From: VFZS01 sp964353255
Lineage (GTDB): Bacteria > Acidobacteriota > Terriglobia > Bryobacterales > Bryobacteraceae
DNA length: 42,832 bases
NCBI GenBank assembly: GCA_964353255.1
Contig: CAYGVJ010000029.1
Span: 1 to 42,832, forward strand
Direction: 5' to 3'
Part shown: positions 32,122 to 39,263 of the stretch, piece after piece
How the letters are laid out: each line of letters opens with the position of its first letter
Position numbering within the stretch: position 1 is the first letter of the stretch
Notes under the pieces: generated by a model
What the model saw: only the letters and a program-made list of their open reading frames with translations
The model's database searches: none
What the model was told of the DNA's origin: nothing
Program-made: the position numbers and the translations under genes

Positions 32122-34560
32122 CTACCGCCCCGCCAGCGCGTTGAACAGCAGCTTGAACGCCTGGTAGCTCTGCCCGCGATACTGCGGACGGAAGCCGAAC
32201 AGGATCACTCGTCCGCCGCCCAGCGGATACTCGATCAGCGCCGCCCGCTCCGCCAGGTACTTCTCGCCCAGCAGCCAGCCCGAAGCCAGAATCCCGGAGG
32301 CCGGATACCGCGCCACTACCCGCGCCGGCGACCCTTCCGCCGCCTCCCAGGCCGGGCTGCCCTCCGACCAGATCGCAATCTGCTCCGGCAACCCGTAGGA
32401 CAGGCCACCCAGAGGGTGCCCGGCCGGTCTCTTCTCCAGCGTTACGTTCAACAGCGACCCGGGCACATAGAAGTCGCGGTTCCCGAGCCCCCGCACCACG
32501 TTCTTGACCTTCACACCCAACTGCTCGGTGGCGTATTCGCTGGAATGGTTCAAAAAAACCAGCGTGCCGCCCCGCGAGGCGAACTGCTTCAGGGCCTCCG
32601 CCCCCTTCTCGCCCAAGCCCCCGGTGTACTCCTCAGGCATCGAGCCCGCGCGGTAGCCGTTGGCCATCGCCGCGGCGGATTGGTCCGGAAACACCAGCAC
32701 ATCCAGGCCTTGCGCGCCCGCCTGGATCTCGCGGTTACCCACGCTCTGGTAAGCGAACCCGAACTGCTCCAGAATCCAGCGCGTCCAGCCTTCGTCGATG
32801 CTCGCTACGAGGCTCTTGTACAGGCCGATGCGCGGGCGCTTGACCTCCTTCAGGTTGCGGGATTCCGTGGACTCCGGATAGAAATCCCCCGAACCCACGT
32901 CACGCCACACCTTCCCGCCCGAAGCCCAGATGCGGTTGACCGCTCGCCAGGTCTCCGTATCGCTGGCCGGCAACCCGCCGAAGGGCGGCCGCCGCGTGTT
33001 CAACTCGAAGCGGAATTCCGAAGCTCGCGTCAGCGCCACCGGCGGCGCCGTTTCGACCGCCTCCACCTCGACCCCCATCAGCAGCGGCAGTGTCTGCGCC
33101 GTCACGTCGTAGGGCCGCCGGGGCGGGCCCCCCGGGTACACGCGCAGGTCGGGATACTGCTGGCGCTCCAGCAGCGTCTTGGCCCAGGAACTGTACGGCT
33201 GCCCGATCCGAATCACATAGCTGCCCGCCGGGTACTTCTTGCCCCCGGCTTCGAACGCCGCGCCGGCCCGCGCGATCTCCACCTGCCCGAAGGCCAGCGT
33301 CTCCAGCAGCTTCTTGGCAGCGCCCGGATCGGCCTGCATCGAGGAGATGACGAACGCCGCGGGCGACCGCCGCTCGATCGCGCGCCGCCCGATGCGGTAA
33401 AAGTTCCTCAGCAGGTCCTCCCGCCGGATCGCCGCCTGGTACAGACACGACTCCAGGCTGATCAACTGGTAGTCAACGATGTCCCGTAGCTTCCACTCCC
33501 CGCCCGGCCACGGCTCCGGGTAGTTCCAGCTTCGCTCCCGCGGGGCGGCGCTAAACTCCGTCTGGCCCCCCGGCCCCGCCTTCGCGTGTATCGGCGAGGC
33601 CAGGCGCGCGCTGGCCGTCTCCGACAGAATCCGCATCCCTCCGTGGTAGGCCTGGTAGTGCCGCGCCGCAGACCACAGATCGTAGGAGGCGTTGATCAGC
33701 ACGCCGCTCTTGCCCGCCGCCGTCAGGTCCGCCGCCATCCCCGTGCCGATCATGTTGGTCTCTTGCACCAGGATCGCGTCGATGTTCGGGTCGATCGGGT
33801 CAATCCACGGCGGCAGAAACATCCGCGACCCGAACGGGCTCTGCTGGTGCAGGTCGTAGACGATTTGCGGGTGCCACACGTTGTGGAGCTGCGCCACGGT
33901 CAACTGCGTCTCCACCTGCGTGAACATGTACCAGTCGCGGTTGTTGTCGTGCCCGACGTACTTGTGATACAGCTCCGGCGGGCTGCTGCCTTCATACGGC
34001 GTGCCCAGCGTCTGCCGATACCAGCGCGTCACCAGGTCCAGGCCGTCGGGATTGAGCGTCGGCACCAGCAGGAAGATCGTGTTGTCCAGAATGGCGCGGA
34101 ACTTGGGCTTCTCCTCGGTCAGCAGCCGGTAGGCGAACTCCACCGCCGCGTGCGTCGAGCCGATCTCCGTAGCGTGGACCGAGCAGGTCACCAGGACCAC
34201 CGCCTTGCCCTCCACGATCAGCCGCTCGGCTTCCGCCTCCGGTGTTACGCGCGGGTCCGCCAGCTTCTTCTGAATCCACTGGTAGCGGTCCAGCCGCCTG
34301 AGCGTCGCCGGCGCGGCGATCGTCGCCGCAATGAAGGGGCGTCCCTCGGTGCTCTTGCCCAGTTCTTTGACCCGGATGCGGTCCGAGTTCTTCTCCAGGG
34401 CCCGAAAGTAGGAAACGACCTTCGCCCAGTCCAGCACCGTACGGTCGGCGCCGATCTTGTGCCCGAAATGACTCTCCGGCGTAGGGGCCGCGGCCAGCGC
34501 CAGCCAGCAGGCCAGCAACAGGCCCAACCCGGCGCACACACCCTGTCTGACTCTCAGCAT
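32122..34560 (-). CDS. Secreted M14-family zinc carboxypeptidase-like protein with GATase-like C-terminus
   Basis: An 812-residue protein from ATG 34560, which gives signal peptide MLRVRQGVCAGLGLLLACWL; the longer reading frame upstream is not used. Zinc ligands fit M14: H129 and E132 in SVHATEIGSTHAAVEF, and H238 in YDLHQQSPFGSRMFLP. NPDG and HDNNRDW, also family marks, lie between. The catalytic Glu was not located with certainty. The C-terminal ~200 residues (RPRIGLYKSLVASIDEGWTR, LDVLVFPDQ, FASRGGTLVFLNHSSEY) resemble a class I glutamine-amidotransferase-like fold without obvious catalysis. It probably trims peptides outside the cytosol. Its start overlaps the upstream stop by seven bases. 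Confidence 0.85.
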   Translation of the reverse strand: MLRVRQGVCAGLGLLLACWLALAAAPTPESHFGHKIGADRTVLDWAKVVSYFRALEKNSDRIRVKELGKSTEGRPFIAATIAAPATLRRLDRYQWIQKKLADPRVTPEAEAERLIVEGKAVVLVTCSVHATEIGSTHAAVEFAYRLLTEEKPKFRAILDNTIFLLVPTLNPDGLDLVTRWYRQTLGTPYEGSSPPELYHKYVGHDNNRDWYMFTQVETQLTVAQLHNVWHPQIVYDLHQQSPFGSRMFLPPWIDPIDPNIDAILVQETNMIGTGMAADLTAAGKSGVLINASYDLWSAARHYQAYHGGMRILSETASARLASPIHAKAGPGGQTEFSAAPRERSWNYPEPWPGGEWKLRDIVDYQLISLESCLYQAAIRREDLLRNFYRIGRRAIERRSPAAFVISSMQADPGAAKKLLETLAFGQVEIARAGAAFEAGGKKYPAGSYVIRIGQPYSSWAKTLLERQQYPDLRVYPGGPPRRPYDVTAQTLPLLMGVEVEAVETAPPVALTRASEFRFELNTRRPPFGGLPASDTETWRAVNRIWASGGKVWRDVGSGDFYPESTESRNLKEVKRPRIGLYKSLVASIDEGWTRWILEQFGFAYQSVGNREIQAGAQGLDVLVFPDQSAAAMANGYRAGSMPEEYTGGLGEKGAEALKQFASRGGTLVFLNHSSEYATEQLGVKVKNVVRGLGNRDFYVPGSLLNVTLEKRPAGHPLGGLSYGLPEQIAIWSEGSPAWEAAEGSPARVVARYPASGILASGWLLGEKYLAERAALIEYPLGGGRVILFGFRPQYRGQSYQAFKLLFNALAGR

Positions 34561-35318
34561 GGCCGTGTCAGCTCCAGCCACAGCGCCCGGTACCAGCGCA
34601 AGAAGCGCTCCGGCTCCTTGCTCTCCTGCGTCTCGCACAGCGTGTACCGGTCATAGCCGGCCTGCCGCAGCAGCGTGAACAGCTCCCGCCACGGGTACGC
34701 CGGGTTGGCCAGCTCCGTGATGTGCGCGCTCTTGATCCAGGGCCGCAGCAGCTCGAAGCTCGGCTTCACCGACCCGTTGACGATGTCGGTGTCGTTCGAG
34801 TTCCAGCACAGGCCCACGCTGGGGTGCCCCGTGGCCTTCATGATCGCTGCGCACACGCTCGGAACCTGCGTTTCCGCGCCATGCACTTCCAGCCAGATCT
34901 CGACGCCTCGGCCGCGTCCGTACTCGCCCAGCTCGCGCAACGCCGCGGCGATGTTGGCGATCGTCGTCTCCCGCGGCACGCCTTTCGGGAAGGCATTGGG
35001 GCGGACCTTGACCCCCCACGCCCCGGTGTCGTGCGCCAGATCGACGAACTGTTTGCCGATTTCCACCTGCTTCTGCCGCTCCGCCGCTTCCGGCGCGTGA
35101 AACTCGCAGGTGGTCCCGTAGCTCAGCAGCCGCACCTTGCTGCGCTCGAAGCGCTCCCGCACCCGCTTGCGCTCCTCGGCCCCCAGCGTCGGCTCGACCC
35201 CGTGCTGGTGCCCGGTCCGCAGCTCGACCGCCTCAAAACCGGCCGCCTCCAGATTCTTGATGATCGTCTCCACGTCCCAGTCCTTCAGGACGTTGTAAGT
35301 GACCGCTCCAAGACGCAT
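34554..35318 (-). CDS. Sugar phosphate isomerase/epimerase-like TIM barrel
   Basis: A 254-residue xylose-isomerase-like barrel (AP endonuclease family 2 fold). AAGGAG at 35324-35329 precedes ATG 35318. Visible strand ends and metal ligands are MRLGAVTYNVLKDWD, FEAVELRTGHQHG, YGTTCEFHAPEAAE, VEIWLEVHG (Glu/His), VGLCWNSNDTDI, SAHITEL and YTLCETQESKEPERFLRWY (final Glu). These fit a divalent-metal centre. The cytosolic substrate is probably a keto- or amino-sugar phosphate or an inositol-like compound. It is upstream of an M14-type peptidase with a 7-base overlap; a catabolic role is inferred. Confidence 0.88.
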   Translation of the reverse strand: MRLGAVTYNVLKDWDVETIIKNLEAAGFEAVELRTGHQHGVEPTLGAEERKRVRERFERSKVRLLSYGTTCEFHAPEAAERQKQVEIGKQFVDLAHDTGAWGVKVRPNAFPKGVPRETTIANIAAALRELGEYGRGRGVEIWLEVHGAETQVPSVCAAIMKATGHPSVGLCWNSNDTDIVNGSVKPSFELLRPWIKSAHITELANPAYPWRELFTLLRQAGYDRYTLCETQESKEPERFLRWYRALWLELTRPC

Positions 35319-35347
35319 ACACGCTCCTTATCCACTGCCGAAAGCCC

Positions 35348-35376
35348 ATTGTACTTGGAAAGGAGTCAGAAGTCAG
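35348..35376 (-). promoter_or_regulatory. Promoter of the isomerase/M14 operon
   Basis: CTGACT (35371-35376) and TACAAT (35348-35353) are separated by 17 bases on the minus strand, matching a sigma-70-type promoter at 4 of 6 and 5 of 6 positions. The leader is ~25 bases with an AAGGAG site. Confidence 0.5.
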
Positions 35377-35386
35377 GCGTCAAATG

Positions 35387-37543
35387 CTACGGGTTGCTCT
35401 GCGCCGGATAGCGCACCACGGTGAAATTCTTGAGGGTAACCGTCTCGGTGGTGGAGGTGTTCATGTGGGCCAGGAAGTCAATCGTCAGCGGGGCCGCCAG
35501 CGAGTCGCCGGCCAGACCCACGCCTGTTGCGAAGGTCAACGCCGTCCCCCAGCTCTGCGCGCTCCACTGCACCCCGCTGGAATGAACGCCTGCCTCAGCG
35601 CGGCCCGTGACCAGGGAGTCCCCCGACGCCTCACTGCGCGTCACCAGTGAGTCCCCGCCCCACCGCACGTCGATGGTGAACTCGCTGTCCGTCCCTTCGT
35701 GCGAGTAGTCGAACCGGATCTCCACCCGGTCGCCGGCCTGAAGGAAGTTGCCCGGCAGCGTGCAACTGCCCAGGCGGGTAGGCTCGGTCGAGCTCGTGCT
35801 GGCGCCGGTGCTCGAGCACAGCACTTGAGGAAGGGTGTGCACCCGGCTCGCCGCCACACCCTTGCGGGCCTGCTGGGCGGAGTTGAACCAGGCGTCGCCG
35901 TCGGCCCGGATGGCTGGGTCGATTGCCGCGCCCGCCTCCTGCCATGCCGCGCGGCTGGAAGAGCCCGCAGCCCGGAAGGACTCGGCCGCCACCGTTCCCG
36001 TCCCGTCCACATGCGCCACTTCCGCGCCTCCCGCGGTGAGCCAGCTTTGCAGCGGCTCGAAGCCCTGGCTCTGGCCCGCTCGTACCGTCAAGGCGGTCAC
36101 CCCGGTCACCGGAGCCGCGTCGTACACATACAGGGTGGTCAGGCCCAGGTTGTTCCCCACCGACATCCGCCGGTTGGCGTTGTCCCAGGACAGCCGAAGG
36201 TTGTTCTGCGCCAGGTTCCCCTCCCCATCCACAAAGGGAATCGAGCCTTGCGTGAAGCCCGTGTACAGGCAAGCGTTCCAGACAGCGTCCGCCCCGTTCG
36301 AGATCAAGCAGCGATTGGCCGGCCCCAGCGGCAGACGCTTCCAGGTGGTCGGCGAGGCGCCTTGAGCCACAACCAGGTCTCCCCGTGCCGGAGAACCCGC
36401 GCTAGTGTCGGTGTGACTCGCACCCAATAAGCCGTGACCCGCCGGCGGGCGGGTGTCGGCCAATCTGGGGTCCTGCGAGGTCACGTACCGGTTGGTAGCC
36501 GACGGCGCACCCGCCGTGCCGCCCAGCGCGGCCCTCTGGTCCGCCGTGGGATCGTTGGCGTTCGAATGCGTCGGATAATTCAGCGTCAGCTTCGACTCCT
36601 GAATGCCTGCCGACGCCGCGATGTTGTAATCGGAAATCACTCCCTCGGCAATCTGAGGATTCGGATAGGTGCCGGTCAGCGCGCCGCTGGCCTGCCCGAT
36701 CGGGTTGCTCGGATCCGCCAACCGGTAGCTGGCCTGCAAGATGTCGCCCGTCTGCGGCGTCGCCAGCGTGGCGAAACTGATCACGTTGCCGCTCAGGGTG
36801 AAGTCAACGTCGGGCCTCAGCTGCAGGCCGTTGCGGTACAGGGCCAGGCTGCCAGCCGGGCTGGGCGGATTCGCCAGCGTGAAGGTGACGTTGGAGCCGT
36901 TGATCAGCCCCGCCGGCGTCTCTCCGTCCACGAAGGCCGGCCCCCCTGTCCCGCCAGTGCCGCACGCGCCGGAGGTGCCGTCCACGCGCACGCAATCGGT
37001 CACGCTGCCCGCCACCGCCTCCAGCGCCCCGGTCGCCCCAATGAAGGCCACCCGCGACGGTCCGTAGCCGGTCCCCTTGACGGGTCGTATCGCCAGGTCT
37101 TCGACCAAGCCCACCACGTCGGATTCCTGAATCTCGGTGGCCGGTGGCGGAGGCGTCTCTCCCCCCTGGCCGCTCGAACTGGGCACTCGCACGTCCTTCA
37201 GCTTCAGCGGCCCGGTGCTGGGCGGCACGGCCCACACCTCCGTGAACTGGATCCGCCCGTCGCTCGAGTAGCGCACCGTGTAGGTGGCCGCGGGCGTCGC
37301 GTTCGTGGTCGGAACAAGCTGCACCCGCAGCACGCCGTTGACCACCGGCACCGTCAGGCTGTGCGTGGCGATGGCGGAGTAGTCCACCGCCTCGAAACTC
37401 TTCCACTCGATGAACAGAGTCCCGCTGAACGTGGTTCCGTCGGCCTTGTACAACACGTCCTGAATGGTTGTCAGGGGCGGGACGGCCAGCAGCGTCGAGC
37501 ATATCCAAAGCGCCAGGATTCCACCGAAGCGACGGGCGATCAC
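35387..37543 (-). CDS. Large secreted protein with phage-tail-like segments
   Basis: A 718-residue protein from GTG 37543 (GGAGG 6-7 bases upstream), with signal peptide MIARRFGGILALWICSTLLA. Residues ~20-110 form a beta domain (IQDVLYKADGTTFSGTLFIE, AATYTVRYSSDGRIQFTEVW). The middle has tail-fibre-like pieces: GSLALYRNGLQLRPDVDFTL and QTGDILQASYR (~245-285), and QASGALTGTYPNPQIAEGVI, a motif common in phage/bacterial tail and adhesin proteins. The C-terminal part (~580-718) is a beta-rich lectin-like region. I do not recognise an enzyme. A surface-exposed adhesin or stalk is the best guess. No other phage gene lies nearby. Confidence 0.75.
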   Translation of the reverse strand: MIARRFGGILALWICSTLLAVPPLTTIQDVLYKADGTTFSGTLFIEWKSFEAVDYSAIATHSLTVPVVNGVLRVQLVPTTNATPAATYTVRYSSDGRIQFTEVWAVPPSTGPLKLKDVRVPSSSGQGGETPPPPATEIQESDVVGLVEDLAIRPVKGTGYGPSRVAFIGATGALEAVAGSVTDCVRVDGTSGACGTGGTGGPAFVDGETPAGLINGSNVTFTLANPPSPAGSLALYRNGLQLRPDVDFTLSGNVISFATLATPQTGDILQASYRLADPSNPIGQASGALTGTYPNPQIAEGVISDYNIAASAGIQESKLTLNYPTHSNANDPTADQRAALGGTAGAPSATNRYVTSQDPRLADTRPPAGHGLLGASHTDTSAGSPARGDLVVAQGASPTTWKRLPLGPANRCLISNGADAVWNACLYTGFTQGSIPFVDGEGNLAQNNLRLSWDNANRRMSVGNNLGLTTLYVYDAAPVTGVTALTVRAGQSQGFEPLQSWLTAGGAEVAHVDGTGTVAAESFRAAGSSSRAAWQEAGAAIDPAIRADGDAWFNSAQQARKGVAASRVHTLPQVLCSSTGASTSSTEPTRLGSCTLPGNFLQAGDRVEIRFDYSHEGTDSEFTIDVRWGGDSLVTRSEASGDSLVTGRAEAGVHSSGVQWSAQSWGTALTFATGVGLAGDSLAAPLTIDFLAHMNTSTTETVTLKNFTVVRYPAQSNP

Positions 37544-37566
37544 AGTGAGCCTCCAAAAACGGCTGC

Positions 37567-37590
37567 GGGGCTGGCCGCAAAACCAGCCCC
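37567..37590 (-). promoter_or_regulatory. 5' leader hairpin of the phage-tail-like gene
   Basis: GGGGCTGG-(8 bases)-CCAGCCCC is a perfect 8-bp stem in the leader between the TACACT box and the GGAGG site. It ends ~24 bases before the GTG start. It could be a stability element or control translation; no known riboswitch family was recognised. Confidence 0.4.
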
Positions 37591-37603
37591 TGCCATCGGC
37601 TAC

Positions 37604-37609
37604 AGTGTA
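37604..37609 (-). promoter_or_regulatory. -10 box TACACT of the phage-tail-like gene
   Basis: TACACT on the minus strand about 60 bases upstream of GTG 37543. No -35 match was found at normal spacing. Confidence 0.35.
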
Positions 37610-37732
37610 ATGGCCGCTCCCGCCTCCCGACGCACCTACTACCCCGCCCCGAGTCGGCTAAGTGGCCTGGAATCCGTGAGTTAGCTCGCCGGCGATTCCC
37701 TGACCAGGCTTGTGACTGCCCGCCGCCGGTGG

Positions 37733-37752
37733 CACAGGCATTCCTGCCTGTG
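37733..37752. repeat. Short perfect palindrome (CACAGGCA-TTCC-TGCCTGTG)
   Basis: An 8-bp perfect stem with a 4-base loop, 14 bases past the serS stop. Such acagg-cctgt palindromes are common extragenic repeats in related GC-rich genomes (from memory). With no T-run it is not a clear terminator. It resembles in size the units at 8137-8187. The rest of 37610-37732 holds nothing I recognise. Confidence 0.5.
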
Positions 37753-37765
37753 TTTCACCAACCCC

Positions 37766-39049
37766 TCAGCGGAACCCGCCCTCCGCGGTGATCCGCTCCG
37801 CGTTCAAGTACTCCCGCAGCGCCTCCGGCACCACTACGCTGCCGTCCGCCTGCTGGTAGTTCTCGATCACGGCTACCCAGGTCCGCCCCACCGCCAGCCC
37901 GCTGCCGTTCAGCGTGTGCACGAACTCGGACTTGCCCTTACCCGACTTCGTCCGAATGCCCGCCCGTCGCGCCTGAAACGCCTCGAAGTTCGAGCAGGAA
38001 GAAATCTCCTTGTACTCGCCCAGCCCCGGCAGCCACACTTCGATGTCGTAGGTCTTGGCGGAGGAGAAACCCATGTCCCCCGTGCACAGCACCACCGTGC
38101 GATAGGGCAGCCCCAGCCGCCGCAGTATATCCTCGGCGTCTGCGGTTAGCGACTCCAGCTCGTGGTAACTCTGCTCGGGCCGCGTGAACTTCACCAGCTC
38201 CACCTTCTGGAACTGGTGCTGCCGGATGATGCCCCGCACATCCCGCCCGTAGGAGCCCGCCTCGCTGCGGAAGCAGGGCGTGTAGGCGCACAACCGGATG
38301 GGCAACCGCTCGGCCTCCAGCGTCTCGCCGCGGAACAAATTCGTCACCGGCACCTCAGCCGTCGGCGCCAACCAGAAATCGTAGCCCTCGCACTTGAACA
38401 GATCCTCGGCGAACTTGGGCAACTGGCCGGTGCCGAACAGGCTGGCCGAGTTGATCAAAAACGGCGGCAGCACCTCCGTGTAGCCGTGCTCGCGCGCGTG
38501 CACTTCCAGCATGAAGTTGATGAGCGCCCGCTCGAGCTTCGCTCCCAGGTTCCAGTACACCGCGAACCGCGCGCCGCTCACCTTGGCCGCCCGCTCCAGG
38601 TCCAGGATTCCCAGTTCCGGCCCCAGGTCCCAGTGCGCCTTCGGCTGAAAATCGAACCGCCGCGGCTCGCCCCAGCGCCGCACCTCGACGTTCTCCTCCG
38701 CGCTGCGCCCCGCGGGCACCGACTCGTGCGGCAGGTTCGGAACGCCGGCCAGCCACTCGCGGAACTCCTCTTCGAGTTGCTGCACCTGCTGCTCGAGCGC
38801 CCCGATGCGCTCGTCCATCTCCCGCACGTTCTGCTGGCGCGCGGCGGTATCGGCGCCCTGCTGGCGCAGTTTGCCGATCGCGGCGCTCTCGGCGTTCTTC
38901 AGCGCTTTGAGTTGCTCGGCCTCCGTGATGGCCGCCCGTCGGCGCGCGTCCAGCTCGCGGAACCTGTCCACATCCAGCGTGAAGCCGCGCGTGGCCAGCC
39001 GCTCGGCCGCCTGCTCCAGCTTGGCGCGCATGAATGCCACATCGTGCAC
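37766..39049 (-). CDS. serS: Seryl-tRNA synthetase
   Basis: A 427-residue class II synthetase that charges tRNA-Ser and tRNA-Sec with serine in the cytosol. GTG 39049 is supported by alignment of its first residues with the usual SerRS start (family MLD...ARRG pattern), although AAGAGG spaces better to a GTG at 39040. The long helical arm is residues ~30-105 (LKALKNAESAAIGKLRQQGA, EQQVQQLEEEF). Motif 2 is CFRSEAGSYGRDVRGIIRQH, and motif 3 is NGSGLAVGRTWVAVIENYQQ. TAEVPVTNLF is the serine-site TxE motif. Length is normal and no tRNA gene lies beside it. Confidence 0.97.
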   Translation of the reverse strand: MHDVAFMRAKLEQAAERLATRGFTLDVDRFRELDARRRAAITEAEQLKALKNAESAAIGKLRQQGADTAARQQNVREMDERIGALEQQVQQLEEEFREWLAGVPNLPHESVPAGRSAEENVEVRRWGEPRRFDFQPKAHWDLGPELGILDLERAAKVSGARFAVYWNLGAKLERALINFMLEVHAREHGYTEVLPPFLINSASLFGTGQLPKFAEDLFKCEGYDFWLAPTAEVPVTNLFRGETLEAERLPIRLCAYTPCFRSEAGSYGRDVRGIIRQHQFQKVELVKFTRPEQSYHELESLTADAEDILRRLGLPYRTVVLCTGDMGFSSAKTYDIEVWLPGLGEYKEISSCSNFEAFQARRAGIRTKSGKGKSEFVHTLNGSGLAVGRTWVAVIENYQQADGSVVVPEALREYLNAERITAEGGFR

Positions 39050-39085
39050 CTCTTCATGCTAGCAGGCCCGGTCGGCACTTTTGCC

Positions 39086-39114
39086 TTTTCACTGCCGCCG
39101 CTTTCGCGTATAAT
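39086..39114 (+). promoter_or_regulatory. Near-consensus promoter of the lysine-rich micro-ORF
   Basis: TTTTCA (39086-39091), a 17-base spacer and TATAAT (39109-39114) form the best sigma-70-type promoter seen in the window. The consensus AGGAGG ribosome binding site follows at 39125-39130. Confidence 0.7.
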
Positions 39115-39136
39115 CGCACCAGATAGGAGGTCTGAC

Positions 39137-39202
39137 ATGGCGAAGAAAGCCAAGGCCGGTTGCGGCGGGAAACCCAAGAAGCCGCCCGCCAAGAAGAAGT
39201 AG
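39137..39202 (+). CDS. 21-residue lysine-rich micro-protein
   Basis: A very short frame: ATG 39137 to TAG 39202, coding MAKKAKAGCGGKPKKPP followed by AKKK. It holds nine lysines and one cysteine, with no acidic residues. AGGAGG is six bases ahead, and a TATAAT promoter at perfect spacing precedes it, which is strong evidence of expression for so small a frame. It could be a nucleic-acid-binding peptide, a regulatory leader peptide for the downstream E1 gene, or a basic ribosome-associated peptide. No family is recognised. It is divergent from serS with ~87 bases between starts. A GC-rich hairpin follows the stop. Confidence 0.6.
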   Translation: MAKKAKAGCGGKPKKPPAKKK

Positions 39203-39209
39203 GCGTCCG

Positions 39210-39229
39210 GGGCCGGGCACGCCCGGCCC
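39210..39229 (+). terminator. GC hairpin after the micro-ORF (weak terminator or attenuator)
   Basis: GGGCCGGGC-AC-GCCCGGCCC forms a 9-bp stem (8 bp with a CACG loop in practice), starting 8 bases after the micro-ORF stop. Only TT follows, so intrinsic termination would be inefficient. The next -10 box (TACACT, 39236-39241) lies 6 bases past it, within reach of an attenuation-type arrangement for the E1 gene. Confidence 0.45.
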
Positions 39230-39235
39230 TTACGC

Positions 39236-39241
39236 TACACT
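39236..39241 (+). promoter_or_regulatory. -10 box TACACT of the fused E1 gene
   Basis: TACACT precedes GGGAGG at 39248-39253 and ATG 39264. A -35 at normal spacing would fall within the hairpin at 39210-39229 and shows no match. Confidence 0.4.
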
Positions 39242-39263
39242 GTCTCTGGGAGGCGCGTGAACC

